Shown here piece after piece: positions 9,170 to 18,674 of a DNA stretch of 64,000 bases. The notes under the pieces are model-generated. The model was not told the origin of the DNA and made no database searches. It saw only the letters and a list, made by a program, of their open reading frames with translations. This DNA is from Microbacterium invictum (GTDB taxonomy: Bacteria; Actinomycetota; Actinomycetes; Actinomycetales; Microbacteriaceae): positions 2,604,001 to 2,668,000 of the forward strand of contig NZ_JACIFH010000001.1 in the NCBI RefSeq assembly GCF_014197265.1, written 5' to 3'. The position numbers and the translations under genes were made by a program. The stretch's first letter is position 1, and every line of letters begins with the position of its first letter.

Positions 9170-10735
9170 ATGACCCTGCCCGTGCCCGATCCCGCCACCG
9201 CCGCGGCCCTGCGCACCGACCTGACCGCCGCCGGGTACACCGCCGACGCCGTCCGCGGTGGATGGGGACCGCTGGCCGACGAAGCCGTCGGGCACGGGCT
9301 GCACGGCCCGGCCCTGCAGGCGCTGGGCGAGCGCGCCGACCCGGTCGCCGTGCTGTGCCGGCTGCTGTTCCTCGGTGTTCCCGTCGAGGTGGATGCCGTG
9401 GACGCGGCCCTGCCGGACTGCGGGGCCGGCGGGCTGGTGCGCCTGGGTCTGGCGCGCGTCGACGAGGGCATCGTGGTGCCGCTCGCGCTGGTGCGCCCGC
9501 AGGACTTCGCGGACGCATCGGGATCGGGTCAGTGGTGGATAGCGAGCGACCTGGACGAAGCCGCACTGCGGGGCGCACTCCCGACCGGGCACGTGCTGGG
9601 CGTCGGCGGGGCGTCGCTCACCCTCGCGGGACTGCAGATGCCCGGTCCGGCCGGACGGGTGCTCGACGTGGGGACCGGGTGCGGCATCCAGGCGCTGCGC
9701 GCGCGTCGTGATGCGGATGCCGTGGTCGCCACCGACATCTCCGAGCGCGCGCTGCGGTTCACCGCGCTCAACGCGCTGCTGAACGGCATCGACGGTATCG
9801 AGGTGCGCCGCGGCAGCCTGTTCGAGCCGGTCGCGGGCGAGCAGTTCGGGCGCGTCGTGTCCAACCCGCCGTTCGTGATCACGCCACGGGCCGCGGGCGT
9901 GCCCGAATACGAGTACCGCGACGGCGGGCTGGCCGGCGATGAGCTCGTCGCCGCGTTCGTGACCGGTGTGGGCGCGGTGCTGGCCCCCGGCGGCGTGGCC
10001 CAGCTGCTGGGCAACTGGGAGTACCGCGACGGCGCCGATGGGCTCGACCGGGTGCGGGAGTGGGTCGCGGCCTCGCCGGTCGCGTTGGACGCCTGGGTGA
10101 TCGAGCGCGAGATCCTCGATCCGCTGGGCTACGCCGAGCTGTGGGTGCGTGACGGCGGCACCGCACCCGGATCGCCCGAGTACGCCCGCCTCGTCGAGGC
10201 ATGGCTCGACGACTTCGCCGCCCGCGGCGTCACGGCGATCGGCTTCGGGTACCTGCTGCTGCACCGCCCGGCATCCGCAACCCCGTCCCTGGCCCGCTAC
10301 GAGCGGGTGACCCAGCCCGTCTCGGCCCCGCTCGGCGCGCACCTTGGGGCCGCGGTGACCGCATGGCAACGGCTGCAGCAGCTCAACGACGCCGCATTGG
10401 CGCGGACCGTGCTGTCGGTCGCCGGCGACGTCACCGAAGCGCGGCACCACCGCCCCGGCGAGGAGGCGCCGAGTGTGATCGAACTGCGTCAGGGCGGCGC
10501 CTTCGGGCGGGTGCTCGAGGTCGATCCGGCGCTGGCGGCCCTCGTCGGCGCGTGCGACGGCGACCTGCCCGCGGGCCTGCTCATCGACGCGATCGCCGAT
10601 CTGCTCGAGGTGGATGCCGGGGCGCTGCGCGCCGATCTGCTGCCGCGTGCGCGCGAACTGCTGTTCACCGGGTTCCTCGAATTCGCGGAGTCGCCGGCCG
10701 TGGCCCCGGCGGCGCCGGTCGCCTACGACCTTTAG
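9170..10735 (+). CDS. Class I SAM-dependent methyltransferase, HemK-like (DUF7059-type N-terminus)
   Basis: A 521-residue protein. The N-terminal 130 residues form a winged-helix-like region (LRTDLTAAGYTADAV), followed by a Rossmann methyltransferase with SAM motif GRVLDVGTGCGIQAL and catalytic NPPF motif in VVSNPPFVITP, as in N5-glutamine and N6-adenine methyltransferases. A further C-terminal domain of about 180 residues is of unknown role. The substrate cannot be inferred. ATG 9170 has GGAG eight bases upstream. It is divergent from the DUF6049 gene and ends 10 bases before cca. Confidence 0.85.
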   Translation: MTLPVPDPATAAALRTDLTAAGYTADAVRGGWGPLADEAVGHGLHGPALQALGERADPVAVLCRLLFLGVPVEVDAVDAALPDCGAGGLVRLGLARVDEGIVVPLALVRPQDFADASGSGQWWIASDLDEAALRGALPTGHVLGVGGASLTLAGLQMPGPAGRVLDVGTGCGIQALRARRDADAVVATDISERALRFTALNALLNGIDGIEVRRGSLFEPVAGEQFGRVVSNPPFVITPRAAGVPEYEYRDGGLAGDELVAAFVTGVGAVLAPGGVAQLLGNWEYRDGADGLDRVREWVAASPVALDAWVIEREILDPLGYAELWVRDGGTAPGSPEYARLVEAWLDDFAARGVTAIGFGYLLLHRPASATPSLARYERVTQPVSAPLGAHLGAAVTAWQRLQQLNDAALARTVLSVAGDVTEARHHRPGEEAPSVIELRQGGAFGRVLEVDPALAALVGACDGDLPAGLLIDAIADLLEVDAGALRADLLPRARELLFTGFLEFAESPAVAPAAPVAYDL

Positions 10736-10745
10736 GCTCGAACCC

Positions 10746-12173
10746 ATGCTGAACATGGCCGAGGGTCTCGCGCGCCTGGGCGCGCTGGCCGCCTCACCGG
10801 TCACCGCGCGCCTGGGCGCGGCCTTCGCCGACGCCGGGTTCGAGCTCGCGATCGTGGGCGGGCCGGTGCGTGACGCGCTGCTGGGCCGGGTCACGCACGA
10901 CCTCGACTACACGACGAACGCGCGCCCGGACGACATCCTGAAGATCGTGAAGCCGATGGCGACCGCCACCTGGGACATCGGCCGTGCGTTCGGCACGATC
11001 GGCGCGAAGGTCGACGGTGAGCAGGTCGAGATCACCACCTACCGCGCCGACAGTTACGACGGCGCGACCCGCAAGCCCACCGTCGCGTTCGGCGACGACC
11101 TCGAGTCCGACCTCAAGCGCCGCGACTTCACGGTGAACGCCATGGCCCTGCGTGTGCCCGGCCCCTCGCTCGTCGACCCCGGCGGCGGGGTGGAGGATCT
11201 CGTCACCGGCATCCTGCGCACGCCCATCGATGCGCGGATCAGCTTCGGCGACGACCCCCTCCGCATGCTGCGCGCCGCCCGTTTCGCCGCACAGCTCGGA
11301 TTCGAGGTGGCCCCCGACACGCGTGCGGCGATCACCGAGCTGCGCGAGACGATCCGCATCGTGAGCCTCGAGCGCATCCAGGGCGAGCTCGTGCGGCTGC
11401 TGCAGACCGATGCGCCGGGCCGCGGCATCCGGATCCTCGTCGAATCGGGGCTCATGGCCGAGTTCCTGCCCGAGGTTCCCGCGCTGCGCCTCGAAGTCGA
11501 CGAGCACCACCACCACAAGGACGTCTACGAGCACTCGCTGACCGTGCTCGCGCAGGCGATCGAGCTCGAGAACGAGCGGCATCCGGATGCCGCGCCCGAC
11601 GTCACGCTGCGCTTGGCGGCCCTGCTGCACGACATCGGCAAGCCCGCCACCCGGACGCTGGAGCCCGGCGGCGGCGTGAGTTTCCATCACCACGACCTCA
11701 AGGGTGCGCGGCTGGCCCGCAAGCGCCTGCAGGCACTGCGGTTCGACGGTGACACGATCGGCTCGGTGACCCAGCTGATCGAGCAGCACCTGCGGTTCTT
11801 CGGCTACGCCGAGGGCGCGTGGACGGACTCGGCCGTGCGGCGGTACGTGCGCGACGCCGGGCCCGAGCTCGAACGCCTCCACATCCTCACCCGCGCCGAT
11901 GTCACCACGCGCAACAAGCGCAAGGCCGCCCGGCTGGCCGGTGCGTACGACGACATCGAGCGGCGCATCGGCGAACTCGCCGCGCAGGAGGAGCTCGACG
12001 CCATCCGGCCCGAGCTCGACGGCAACAAGATCCAGGAGGTCTTGGGGATCCGACCGGGGCGCGAGGTCGGCGAGGCCTACCGGTTCCTGCTGGACCTGCG
12101 CCTGGACGAGGGCGTACTCGGGGCCGACGAGGCCGAGGAGCGCCTCAGGAAATGGTGGTCCGCCCGGGCCTGA
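10746..12173 (+). CDS. cca: CCA tRNA nucleotidyltransferase
   Basis: A 475-residue class II enzyme that builds or repairs the 3'-CCA of tRNA. Motifs in order are the nucleotidyltransferase signature GGPVRDALLG with metal-binding DLDYTT, KRRDFTVNAMAL, the RNA-binding FGDDPLRMLRAARFAAQLGF helix region, and an HD domain (HHHKDVYEHS and LLHDIGKPATR). The HD-containing long form is standard in Actinobacteria, where the gene is often labelled pcnA. It begins 10 bases after the methyltransferase stop. Confidence 0.95.
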   Translation: MLNMAEGLARLGALAASPVTARLGAAFADAGFELAIVGGPVRDALLGRVTHDLDYTTNARPDDILKIVKPMATATWDIGRAFGTIGAKVDGEQVEITTYRADSYDGATRKPTVAFGDDLESDLKRRDFTVNAMALRVPGPSLVDPGGGVEDLVTGILRTPIDARISFGDDPLRMLRAARFAAQLGFEVAPDTRAAITELRETIRIVSLERIQGELVRLLQTDAPGRGIRILVESGLMAEFLPEVPALRLEVDEHHHHKDVYEHSLTVLAQAIELENERHPDAAPDVTLRLAALLHDIGKPATRTLEPGGGVSFHHHDLKGARLARKRLQALRFDGDTIGSVTQLIEQHLRFFGYAEGAWTDSAVRRYVRDAGPELERLHILTRADVTTRNKRKAARLAGAYDDIERRIGELAAQEELDAIRPELDGNKIQEVLGIRPGREVGEAYRFLLDLRLDEGVLGADEAEERLRKWWSARA

Positions 12174-12207
12174 GACTGGCAGGATGAAGCCAGACGAAGG
12201 GACGGCG

Positions 12208-14376
12208 ATGAGCGACTTCGCGGGCGGCAGCCAGACCCCGGCATCCGATCGGCCCTCACCGGCACTGGCGGCGCTCGCCGAGGCGCACGGCATCGCCACC
12301 CACTTCTGGTCGTTCTTCGGCGAGGACGTGACCGTGCCGCAGGCGACGCTGCGTGCCGTGCTGGCGGCGATGGGCGTCGATCCGAGGACGGATGCCGAGG
12401 TCGACAGCGCCCTGGCCGACGCGATCCAGCAGCCGTGGCGACGGCTCGTGCCGCCTTCGGCGGTCGTGCGCGCGGGCGGCGGGGAGCTGGCGGTGCATGT
12501 CGCCGACGAGCACGACGTGTCGTTGTCGGTGGGACTCGAGGACGGATCGTGGCGCGATCTCGAGATCCCCGAGCAGCGCCCCGAGGCGCGGCTGGTCGAC
12601 GGCACCATCGTGTGGCGCGTGCAGGTTCCGCTGCCGGGCGACCTGCCGCTGGGGTGGCACACGGTGCACGCGACGCAGCGTCCGCACGGCGGGGGCGAAC
12701 CCGATCGGAGAGCGCAGTGCACGCTGGTCGTGACACCGGGGCGCCTGGCAGAGCCACCCGCCCGTCCCGGCCGCGACGGACGCTCGTGGGGCCTGATGGC
12801 ACAGCTGTACTCGGTGCGCTCGCGCGGCTCGTGGGGCATGGGTGACTACGCCGACATGGGAGACCTGGCCGCCATCGCGGGTGACCGCGGCGCCGACTTC
12901 CTGCTCGTCAACCCGGTCCATGCCGCCGAGGTGACCTCGCCGATCGAAGCGTCGCCGTACCGTCCGGCGACCCGGCGGTTCCTCGCCCCGCTGTACGTGC
13001 GGCCCGAGGACATCCGCGAGGTCGCCTATCTGCCCCCCGCCGACCGGGCGCGGGTCGCGCAGCTGCGCGCGCCGGCCGCGGCGATGAACGACGACGCCGC
13101 CCGCATCGACCGCGATGCGGTCTGGACGGCCAAGCGGGCCGCGCTCGAGATCGTCTTCGCCGCGCCGCGCTCGGCCGGGCGTCAGGCCGAGTACGAGGCG
13201 TTCGTCGACCGCGAGGGGACGCCGCTGCAGGACTTCGCCCTGTGGTGTGCGCTCGAGGAGCACTTCGCGGGCGCGGACCGCCCCGCCGAGGCGGCCGAGA
13301 TCTCCTCGGACCTCGTCGCACGCCTGCGCGTCGAACTGGCCGAGCGGATCGCGTTCCACTCGTGGCTGCAGTGGATCGCCGACGAGCAGGTCGCGGCCGC
13401 GCAGGCGGCGGCAGTGGCATCCGGAATGCGGATCGGGATCATGCACGACCTGGCCGTCGGGGTGCACCCGCTCGGCTCCGACGCCTGGTCGCTGCGACAC
13501 CTCTACGCGCAGAGGATCACCGTGGGCGCGCCGCCGGACATGTACAACCAGCAGGGGCAGAACTGGAACCAGCCGCCGTGGCTGCCCGGTGCGCTCGCCG
13601 AGACCGGGTACGCGGCGCTGCGCGACATGGTGCGCGGCCTGCTGCGGCACGCGGGCGCGCTGCGGATCGACCACGTGATCGGGCTGTTCCGGTTGTGGTG
13701 GATCCCGGCCGGCGCCGGGGCCGGCGAGGGCACCTACGTGCGCTACGACCACGAGGCGATGATCGGGGTGCTCGCGCTCGAGGCGCATCGTGCCGGAGCC
13801 GTCGTGATCGGCGAAGACCTGGGCCTGGTCGAGCCGTGGGTGCGCGACGAGCTGGCATCGCGGGGCATCCTCGGCACCTCGGTGCTGTGGTTCGAGCAGG
13901 AAGGCGATGCGCCGCGGCCGCCCGAGAGATACCGCCGCGACGTGCTGGCCACCGTCAACACACACGATCTGCCGCCGACGGCCGGCTACCTCGCCGACGA
14001 GCACGTCGCGCTGCGGGCGCGCCTGGGCCTGCTCGAGCAGCCGGTCGATGAGGCCCTGGCCGACGCGGCGAACGAGCGGGCCGCCATGCTCGCGCTGCTG
14101 CGCGAGCGGGGGCTCATCGGGCCGGATGCCGGGGAGGAGGAGATCATCGCCGCACTCAACGTGCTGATCACCGCCTCACCGTCGCGGCTGCTGGGAGTGG
14201 CGCTGGTGGATGCCGTGGGAGAGCGCCGCGTGCAGAATCAGCCCGGCACCGACAAGGAGTACCCGAACTGGCAGGTGCCGCTGGCAGGCGCCACCGGCAC
14301 GGCCGTGCTGATCGAGGACCTGCCGGCCAGCGCCCGTTTCGTCGCTCTGACGGATGCGGTGGACGCGGCCCTCTGA
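12208..14376 (+). CDS. malQ: 4-alpha-glucanotransferase (amylomaltase)
   Basis: A 722-residue GH77 enzyme of the long bacterial type that transfers alpha-1,4-glucan chains between maltodextrins. The catalytic region shows DLAVGVHPLGSDAW, the nucleophile aspartate in LRIDHVIGLFR, the acid/base glutamate in VIGEDLGLVE and the stabilising aspartate in NTHDLPPTAGY. A roughly 150-residue N-terminal beta domain comes first. ATG 12208 follows GAAGGGA at good spacing; another in-frame ATG at 12184 is less likely. Confidence 0.95.
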   Translation: MSDFAGGSQTPASDRPSPALAALAEAHGIATHFWSFFGEDVTVPQATLRAVLAAMGVDPRTDAEVDSALADAIQQPWRRLVPPSAVVRAGGGELAVHVADEHDVSLSVGLEDGSWRDLEIPEQRPEARLVDGTIVWRVQVPLPGDLPLGWHTVHATQRPHGGGEPDRRAQCTLVVTPGRLAEPPARPGRDGRSWGLMAQLYSVRSRGSWGMGDYADMGDLAAIAGDRGADFLLVNPVHAAEVTSPIEASPYRPATRRFLAPLYVRPEDIREVAYLPPADRARVAQLRAPAAAMNDDAARIDRDAVWTAKRAALEIVFAAPRSAGRQAEYEAFVDREGTPLQDFALWCALEEHFAGADRPAEAAEISSDLVARLRVELAERIAFHSWLQWIADEQVAAAQAAAVASGMRIGIMHDLAVGVHPLGSDAWSLRHLYAQRITVGAPPDMYNQQGQNWNQPPWLPGALAETGYAALRDMVRGLLRHAGALRIDHVIGLFRLWWIPAGAGAGEGTYVRYDHEAMIGVLALEAHRAGAVVIGEDLGLVEPWVRDELASRGILGTSVLWFEQEGDAPRPPERYRRDVLATVNTHDLPPTAGYLADEHVALRARLGLLEQPVDEALADAANERAAMLALLRERGLIGPDAGEEEIIAALNVLITASPSRLLGVALVDAVGERRVQNQPGTDKEYPNWQVPLAGATGTAVLIEDLPASARFVALTDAVDAAL

Positions 14377-14475
14377 GCACCCGAACGGGAGGGGGTAGTT
14401 CTCCCCACTGCCGATTCCGACCTGTGCGGATAGCCTGGACCACGACCAGAACAGCGACTCGGGAAGGATGGCTCT

Positions 14476-14787
14476 GTGGACGTGCTCTTGGACCGGCAGC
14501 GCCTGAGCGATGCGCTCGCGACGCTCGACACCGCCGCGACGGCATTCACCGATGCGTCGAGTATCAACGACACGCTCGAGGCGGCGATCGACAATCCGCA
14601 CGGCAAGGACAAGCTGCGCGACCGGATCGGGTGGTTCGAGGCGAACTGGTCGGGCAACCGTGAGGACCTGCTCGAGATGGTCGACGGTGTCCGCGAGGGG
14701 CTGCGGGCCATCGTCGACGGCTGGAACGAGTGGGAGATCGAAGCCACCCGCCAGTGCGAGCAGATGACCAACTGCGAGGTGAGCTGA
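14476..14787 (+). CDS. WXG100-like small helical protein
   Basis: A 103-residue protein, almost all helix, with a central WSG turn (FEANWSGNRED) flanked by two helices, the shape of ESAT-6/WXG100 type VII secretion proteins. The GTG start follows a clear GGGAAGGA site. Its stop overlaps the next gene (TGATG), so it is the first gene of a coupled five-gene set. The WXG100 assignment rests on fold shape and context; the two cysteines near the C-terminus are unusual for that family. Confidence 0.6.
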   Translation: MDVLLDRQRLSDALATLDTAATAFTDASSINDTLEAAIDNPHGKDKLRDRIGWFEANWSGNREDLLEMVDGVREGLRAIVDGWNEWEIEATRQCEQMTNCEVS

Positions 14788-15959
14788 TGTCGCTGCTGTA
14801 CAGCTCGCCCGACGGGCACGAACTGCGTCAGTTCGCCGGCCAGCCCGACACGATCGCCACCACGGCGGCGGACTACAAGTCGCTCGGGGCGTCGATGGAC
14901 GCGACCGCCGACACCCTCCGTGACATCGGCGAGTCGCAGATCAGCCTCGGCACCAACCGTCTGAAGGAGGATGCCGAGGCCCTCGAGGGCGACCTGCGCA
15001 AGGCCGCCGTGCGCTACGAGCAGACGGGCACGGCGCTGGAGCCCTACGCCCCCGCCCTCGAAGCCGCCCGGTCGGCGTATACGGCGCATCAGGGCACGAT
15101 CCGTGACGCGATGGACGTCTACCGCGCCGCCCTCAACGACCTCATGAGCCCGACGTCCACCGACGACGAGGACGACGACGGCCCGACACCGGCGCAGGCG
15201 GCCGAGACCGCCGAGCAGGACCTCCGCGATGCGTGGCAGCCGTTCGACACGGCGTTCTCCGCCTGGGAAGAGGCGTACGAGCGGGCCGCGGACCTCGTCG
15301 CCGAGGCGATGGATGCCGCGGACAACGACGACGGCAAGTGGGACTGGATCGCCGACGCGCTCAAGATCATCGGCTACGTCATCATCGTCCTGGCCGTCGT
15401 CGCGCTGTTCGTCGTGTCGAGCCCCTGGGCGGCGATCATCCTCGCGGCGACCATCGGACTGTCGGCCCTCCACCTCGCCGGCACGGTCTATCTGTACGCC
15501 AACGGCAAGGCGACGCTCTCCGACGTGCTGTGGAGCACGTTCGGGCTGGTCACCGCCGGGGCGGGCGGGCTGCTGTCACGGGGCGTCAGCACGGCGGCCG
15601 CGAGCGGCGACGACATCGTGAACGCCTCGCGCCTCGCGCAGGACCTTCCGGTGTTCACCCGCGGCGCACGCGGGTTCTCGATGCCGCGCCTGCCCAGCGG
15701 ACTGTCGGTGAACCCGTTCTCCACGCTGATGCGCGGGCAGAGCTGGTCGGTGCTGAACCGCTGGGGCGGCAGTCTCACGCAGTGGGCACAGACTCCGGCC
15801 CGCAGCGGCACGATCGCCGCGGCGTGGGGAGATATGGTCGTCGAGGCCGTGCCGCGCATCTCTGCCGTCGGCTGGGCGAGCCTGGGCAACTGGGTCGCGG
15901 GCATCGGCGGGGGCATCTTCACCAGTTCGCCGTTCTACACCCCCACAGGGCGACCGTGA
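14787..15959 (+). CDS. Putative type VII secretion substrate with two membrane segments
   Basis: A 390-residue protein. The first 200 residues are long amphipathic helices typical of T7SS substrate N-termini (LYSSPDGHELRQFAGQPD start, then repeated Ala/Glu/Asp-rich coiled-coil segments). An acidic linker (STDDEDDDGPTP) follows, then more helix, then two hydrophobic segments (YVIIVLAVVALFVV and WAAIILAATIGLSAL). The C-terminal 130 residues are Ser/Gly-rich and have no recognised toxin motif. It overlaps both neighbours by four bases or fewer. No EccC ATPase gene is nearby, so any secretion system would be encoded elsewhere. Confidence 0.6.
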   Translation: MSLLYSSPDGHELRQFAGQPDTIATTAADYKSLGASMDATADTLRDIGESQISLGTNRLKEDAEALEGDLRKAAVRYEQTGTALEPYAPALEAARSAYTAHQGTIRDAMDVYRAALNDLMSPTSTDDEDDDGPTPAQAAETAEQDLRDAWQPFDTAFSAWEEAYERAADLVAEAMDAADNDDGKWDWIADALKIIGYVIIVLAVVALFVVSSPWAAIILAATIGLSALHLAGTVYLYANGKATLSDVLWSTFGLVTAGAGGLLSRGVSTAAASGDDIVNASRLAQDLPVFTRGARGFSMPRLPSGLSVNPFSTLMRGQSWSVLNRWGGSLTQWAQTPARSGTIAAAWGDMVVEAVPRISAVGWASLGNWVAGIGGGIFTSSPFYTPTGRP

Positions 15960-16501
15960 CGGGCTCGCCGGGTTTCACCGATATCCCGCCGCTGCGCCGC
16001 AACCGGCGGCGTCTGCCCGGCAGCGCCGGCGTGCTGCGGCTGGTCTTCGTGATCTGCGCGATCTTCGGTGCCGCGCAGTGGATCGTGCCCGCCGGAGCGC
16101 GGCTCGTGCTCAACGCCGGCCAGGTCTACCCCAGCGATGAGCCCTTCTCGCTGTGGGATCCGATCGCCGAATTCCCCGTGATGAGCGTGCCCGCCTGGCT
16201 GACCGTCGGCACCGGACTGGTGGGCATGGGCGCCGCGCTCGCCTACTTCGCCGTCCGCGGCCGCGCCGCCGCGGCCGATGCGGCCTACGTCAGCCTCGTC
16301 TCGCTCCTCGTGTTCGGCCTGTTTCCCTGGGCGATCGCGGCATTCGACGTCGATCCCACCGGCATCGTCCACACGCCCGGACCGGACGGCTACCCGATCG
16401 GCTGGCACTGGCTGGCCACACCGCTGAGCCTCGTGGTGCTGATCGTCGGCATCGTGGTCTTCGTACGGGGGCGCGACCTCGGGAGGCGGAGGCCGGCATG
16501 A
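15956..16501 (+). CDS. Small integral membrane protein of the T7SS-like cassette
   Basis: A 181-residue protein starting at GTG (GTGA overlap with the previous stop). Four hydrophobic segments are visible: VLRLVFVICAIFGAAQWIV, WLTVGTGLVGMGAALAYF, VSLVSLLVFGLFPWAIAAF and PLSLVVLIVGIVVFV. The N-terminus is arginine-rich. No family is recognised. Its stop overlaps the next start (ATGA). Confidence 0.7.
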   Translation: MTGSPGFTDIPPLRRNRRRLPGSAGVLRLVFVICAIFGAAQWIVPAGARLVLNAGQVYPSDEPFSLWDPIAEFPVMSVPAWLTVGTGLVGMGAALAYFAVRGRAAAADAAYVSLVSLLVFGLFPWAIAAFDVDPTGIVHTPGPDGYPIGWHWLATPLSLVVLIVGIVVFVRGRDLGRRRPA

Positions 16502-17103
16502 GTCTGCGCGACGAGCTCGCCGGGCAGCCCGTGCCGGCCGGGTACACCCTGCTCACCCCGCCGGACTGGGGGCGCTTCCCGGCGACCACCGAGGGCCGCG
16601 ATGCGCTCATCGCCCTGCTGTCCTCGCGCTTCCGCGAGGTCGGCCGCCCCGATCTGTACGGCGAGGCGCGCACGGCCGTGAACCGGCAATGGGCGCGCAT
16701 GGCGGCCGTGGACGTCATGGAGGTGTTCATGCCGGTCACCCCGACGCACGACGGCGGGACCCCGATGACGATCGCCGCCTCGCCGTGGGTCGCGAACGGC
16801 GACTTCGAATCCGACCTGCGCGCACGCGCCGGGGCGGAGAGATCTGTCGAGCGACTCGAATCACCCGAGACCGGCGTGCTGTACCGCTGGGTCGCGGAGC
16901 GTTCGGCGCCCGACGGGATGAAAGGGCTCCAGGCCCGCGAGATCTCCTACGTCGCCCCGTTTCCCGGCACCGCACCGCGGCGCGGACTGCTGCTCATGTG
17001 CTCCGTCGTCCACCTGGGCGTCGAGGAGTCCGGAGCCGCGCTGGACGGATTCACCGCGCTCGCCGACGCCATCGTCTCGACGTTGCGCTGGAGGTTCGCG
17101 TGA
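16498..17103 (+). CDS. Hypothetical soluble protein of the T7SS-like cassette
   Basis: A 201-residue protein of mixed helix and strand without signal peptide or membrane segment. The pattern, including PAGYTLLTPPDWGRFP near the start and a repeated ERLESPETGVLYRW strand pair, resembles EspG/PsbP-like proteins that accompany secretion substrates, but I cannot name a family. ATGA overlap with the upstream gene and GTGA overlap with the next support one transcript. Confidence 0.65.
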   Translation: MSLRDELAGQPVPAGYTLLTPPDWGRFPATTEGRDALIALLSSRFREVGRPDLYGEARTAVNRQWARMAAVDVMEVFMPVTPTHDGGTPMTIAASPWVANGDFESDLRARAGAERSVERLESPETGVLYRWVAERSAPDGMKGLQAREISYVAPFPGTAPRRGLLLMCSVVHLGVEESGAALDGFTALADAIVSTLRWRFA

Positions 17104-17618
17104 GCGGACTGCCGCCCGGCTGGCTGCCGATCCCGTTCGCGCTGCCGCCGCAGACCGCGCTCGAGATCGCACCCGAACTGCTCGCGGCCAGCGGCGCCGA
17201 GCCCGGCGAGGAGGCCGACCTGGCCGCGGCGGTCGACAACGCCGCCGCCGCGATGAGCCGGCTGCCGGTGACGACCGCCGTCGCGGCCCGCCTCTGGCAC
17301 GCGTTCGGTGTGACGGCGACCGGGCTGGTCGCCGACCTGAGCCTCGAGCGGCGCTCACCGTCGACACAGGACGAGGCCGTCGGCGCGGACTTCCCCCGGG
17401 TCGACGTCCAGCGCCGTGTCGTGCTCGATGACGGCGGGCTGGTGACGCTGGCGGCGGTGGCGCCCGCAGCCGGAGACGACGTCGCCTTCCTGCTGCGCGT
17501 CCAGGTGCCCGCTGTCGACGCCGTCTGCGTCGTCGACGTGCTCGACCGCGACCTGCGGGCGATCGGCGTGGTGTGGGACGACGCGATCGAGATCGCACGC
17601 GGCGGCATGCGCGGCTGA
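17100..17618 (+). CDS. Hypothetical protein, last gene of the T7SS-like cassette
   Basis: A 172-residue acidic protein starting at GTG inside the previous stop codon. The N-terminus has a proline-rich segment (LPPGWLPIPFALPPQT), then a helical region and a beta-rich C-terminal half. No domain is recognised. It closes the run of five overlapping genes that begins at 14476. Confidence 0.65.
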   Translation: MSGLPPGWLPIPFALPPQTALEIAPELLAASGAEPGEEADLAAAVDNAAAAMSRLPVTTAVAARLWHAFGVTATGLVADLSLERRSPSTQDEAVGADFPRVDVQRRVVLDDGGLVTLAAVAPAAGDDVAFLLRVQVPAVDAVCVVDVLDRDLRAIGVVWDDAIEIARGGMRG

Positions 17619-17696
17619 GCCACGCGCTCTGCGCCGTTCGCCTGGCGTTCACTGCGGCGCTACCAGCCCGTCACGCGGGCTTGCGAGCATCCTGGC

Positions 17697-18674
17697 GTGT
17701 CGAATCCGGTTGTGACCGTCATCCTTCCTGCGAAGGATGCCGGCGCGTACATCGGCACGACGCTCGCCACCCTCGCGCGGCAGTTCGACGACATCGCGCA
17801 CCTGAAGCTCGTCGCGATCGACGACGGGTCGCGCGATGACACCGGTGGGCAGATGCGCCACTTCGGCGAGCGCTTCACCCACGTGGAGGTGCTCGCGAAC
17901 CCCGAGCCGGTGGGCCTGGCCAGTGCGCGCAACCAGGGACTCGCCCACGTCGAGGGCGACTTCTACTGCTTTGTCGACGGCGACGATTGGATGCAGCCGC
18001 TGCGGCTGCAGTCCCTCGTCACGACGATGCGCGCGCTCGACACCGACTTCGTCCGCACCGACCACGTCACCGCGACCGAAGGGCGCCGCCGCCTCGTCCG
18101 GGCGCCGTTCGCCTGGCGGGGCCGCGCCGTCTCGCCGCGGGAAGCGATCCTGCCGGCCGACGAGTCGACGATGGTCGACTACCCGTATGCCTGGGCCGGG
18201 ATGTTCCACCGCCGCACCCTCGACCAGGGCCTTGCCGAGTTCCCGCCCGGGCTGTTCACCGCCGAGGACCGGCCGTGGATCTGGCGACTGCATCTGGGAG
18301 CATCGTCGTTCGCCGTCGTCGACGCCCCGGCGCTGCTGTACCGAAGGGGGGTGACCGACTCGCTGACCCAGGTGTTCGACCGTCGCCAGCTCGACTTCCT
18401 GCCCGCGTTCTCGCTGGCGCTCGACGCCGTCGAGGCGGACGCCGAGGCCGACAGGTTCCGCCCGAAGATCGTCGCGACCACCCTCGCGGTCTGCTCGCAC
18501 CACCTGTTCCGCGCCCGCGGCATGGCCGTCGCCGACCGGGCACGGCTGCGCGTCGGCATCCGCGAGCTGCTCGGACGCGTCCCCGGCGCGGAACTCGACG
18601 AGGCCCTGTCCCGGCTCTCCGATCGCCGCCGGCGCCTGCTGGCCCGGACGATCCGGGAGGTCCGCCGCACATGA
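17697..18674 (+). CDS. Family 2 glycosyltransferase
   Basis: A 325-residue GT-A enzyme. The start shows the GT2 nucleotide-sugar strand VTVILPAKDAGAYI, the acidic DDGSRDDT motif, and the DXD-type metal site FVDGDDW; a possible catalytic region is LFTAEDRPW. It probably adds sugar to a surface polymer. It opens the sialic-acid operon, and its stop overlaps the next start (ATGA). The ribosome site before GTG 17697 is weak. Confidence 0.85.
   Translation: MSNPVVTVILPAKDAGAYIGTTLATLARQFDDIAHLKLVAIDDGSRDDTGGQMRHFGERFTHVEVLANPEPVGLASARNQGLAHVEGDFYCFVDGDDWMQPLRLQSLVTTMRALDTDFVRTDHVTATEGRRRLVRAPFAWRGRAVSPREAILPADESTMVDYPYAWAGMFHRRTLDQGLAEFPPGLFTAEDRPWIWRLHLGASSFAVVDAPALLYRRGVTDSLTQVFDRRQLDFLPAFSLALDAVEADAEADRFRPKIVATTLAVCSHHLFRARGMAVADRARLRVGIRELLGRVPGAELDEALSRLSDRRRRLLARTIREVRRT

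Noticed and set aside
9023..10894. Minus-strand extension of the DUF6049 frame to over 1300 codons
   Set aside because: The extension is antisense to the methyltransferase gene; the signal peptide defines the start at 9022.
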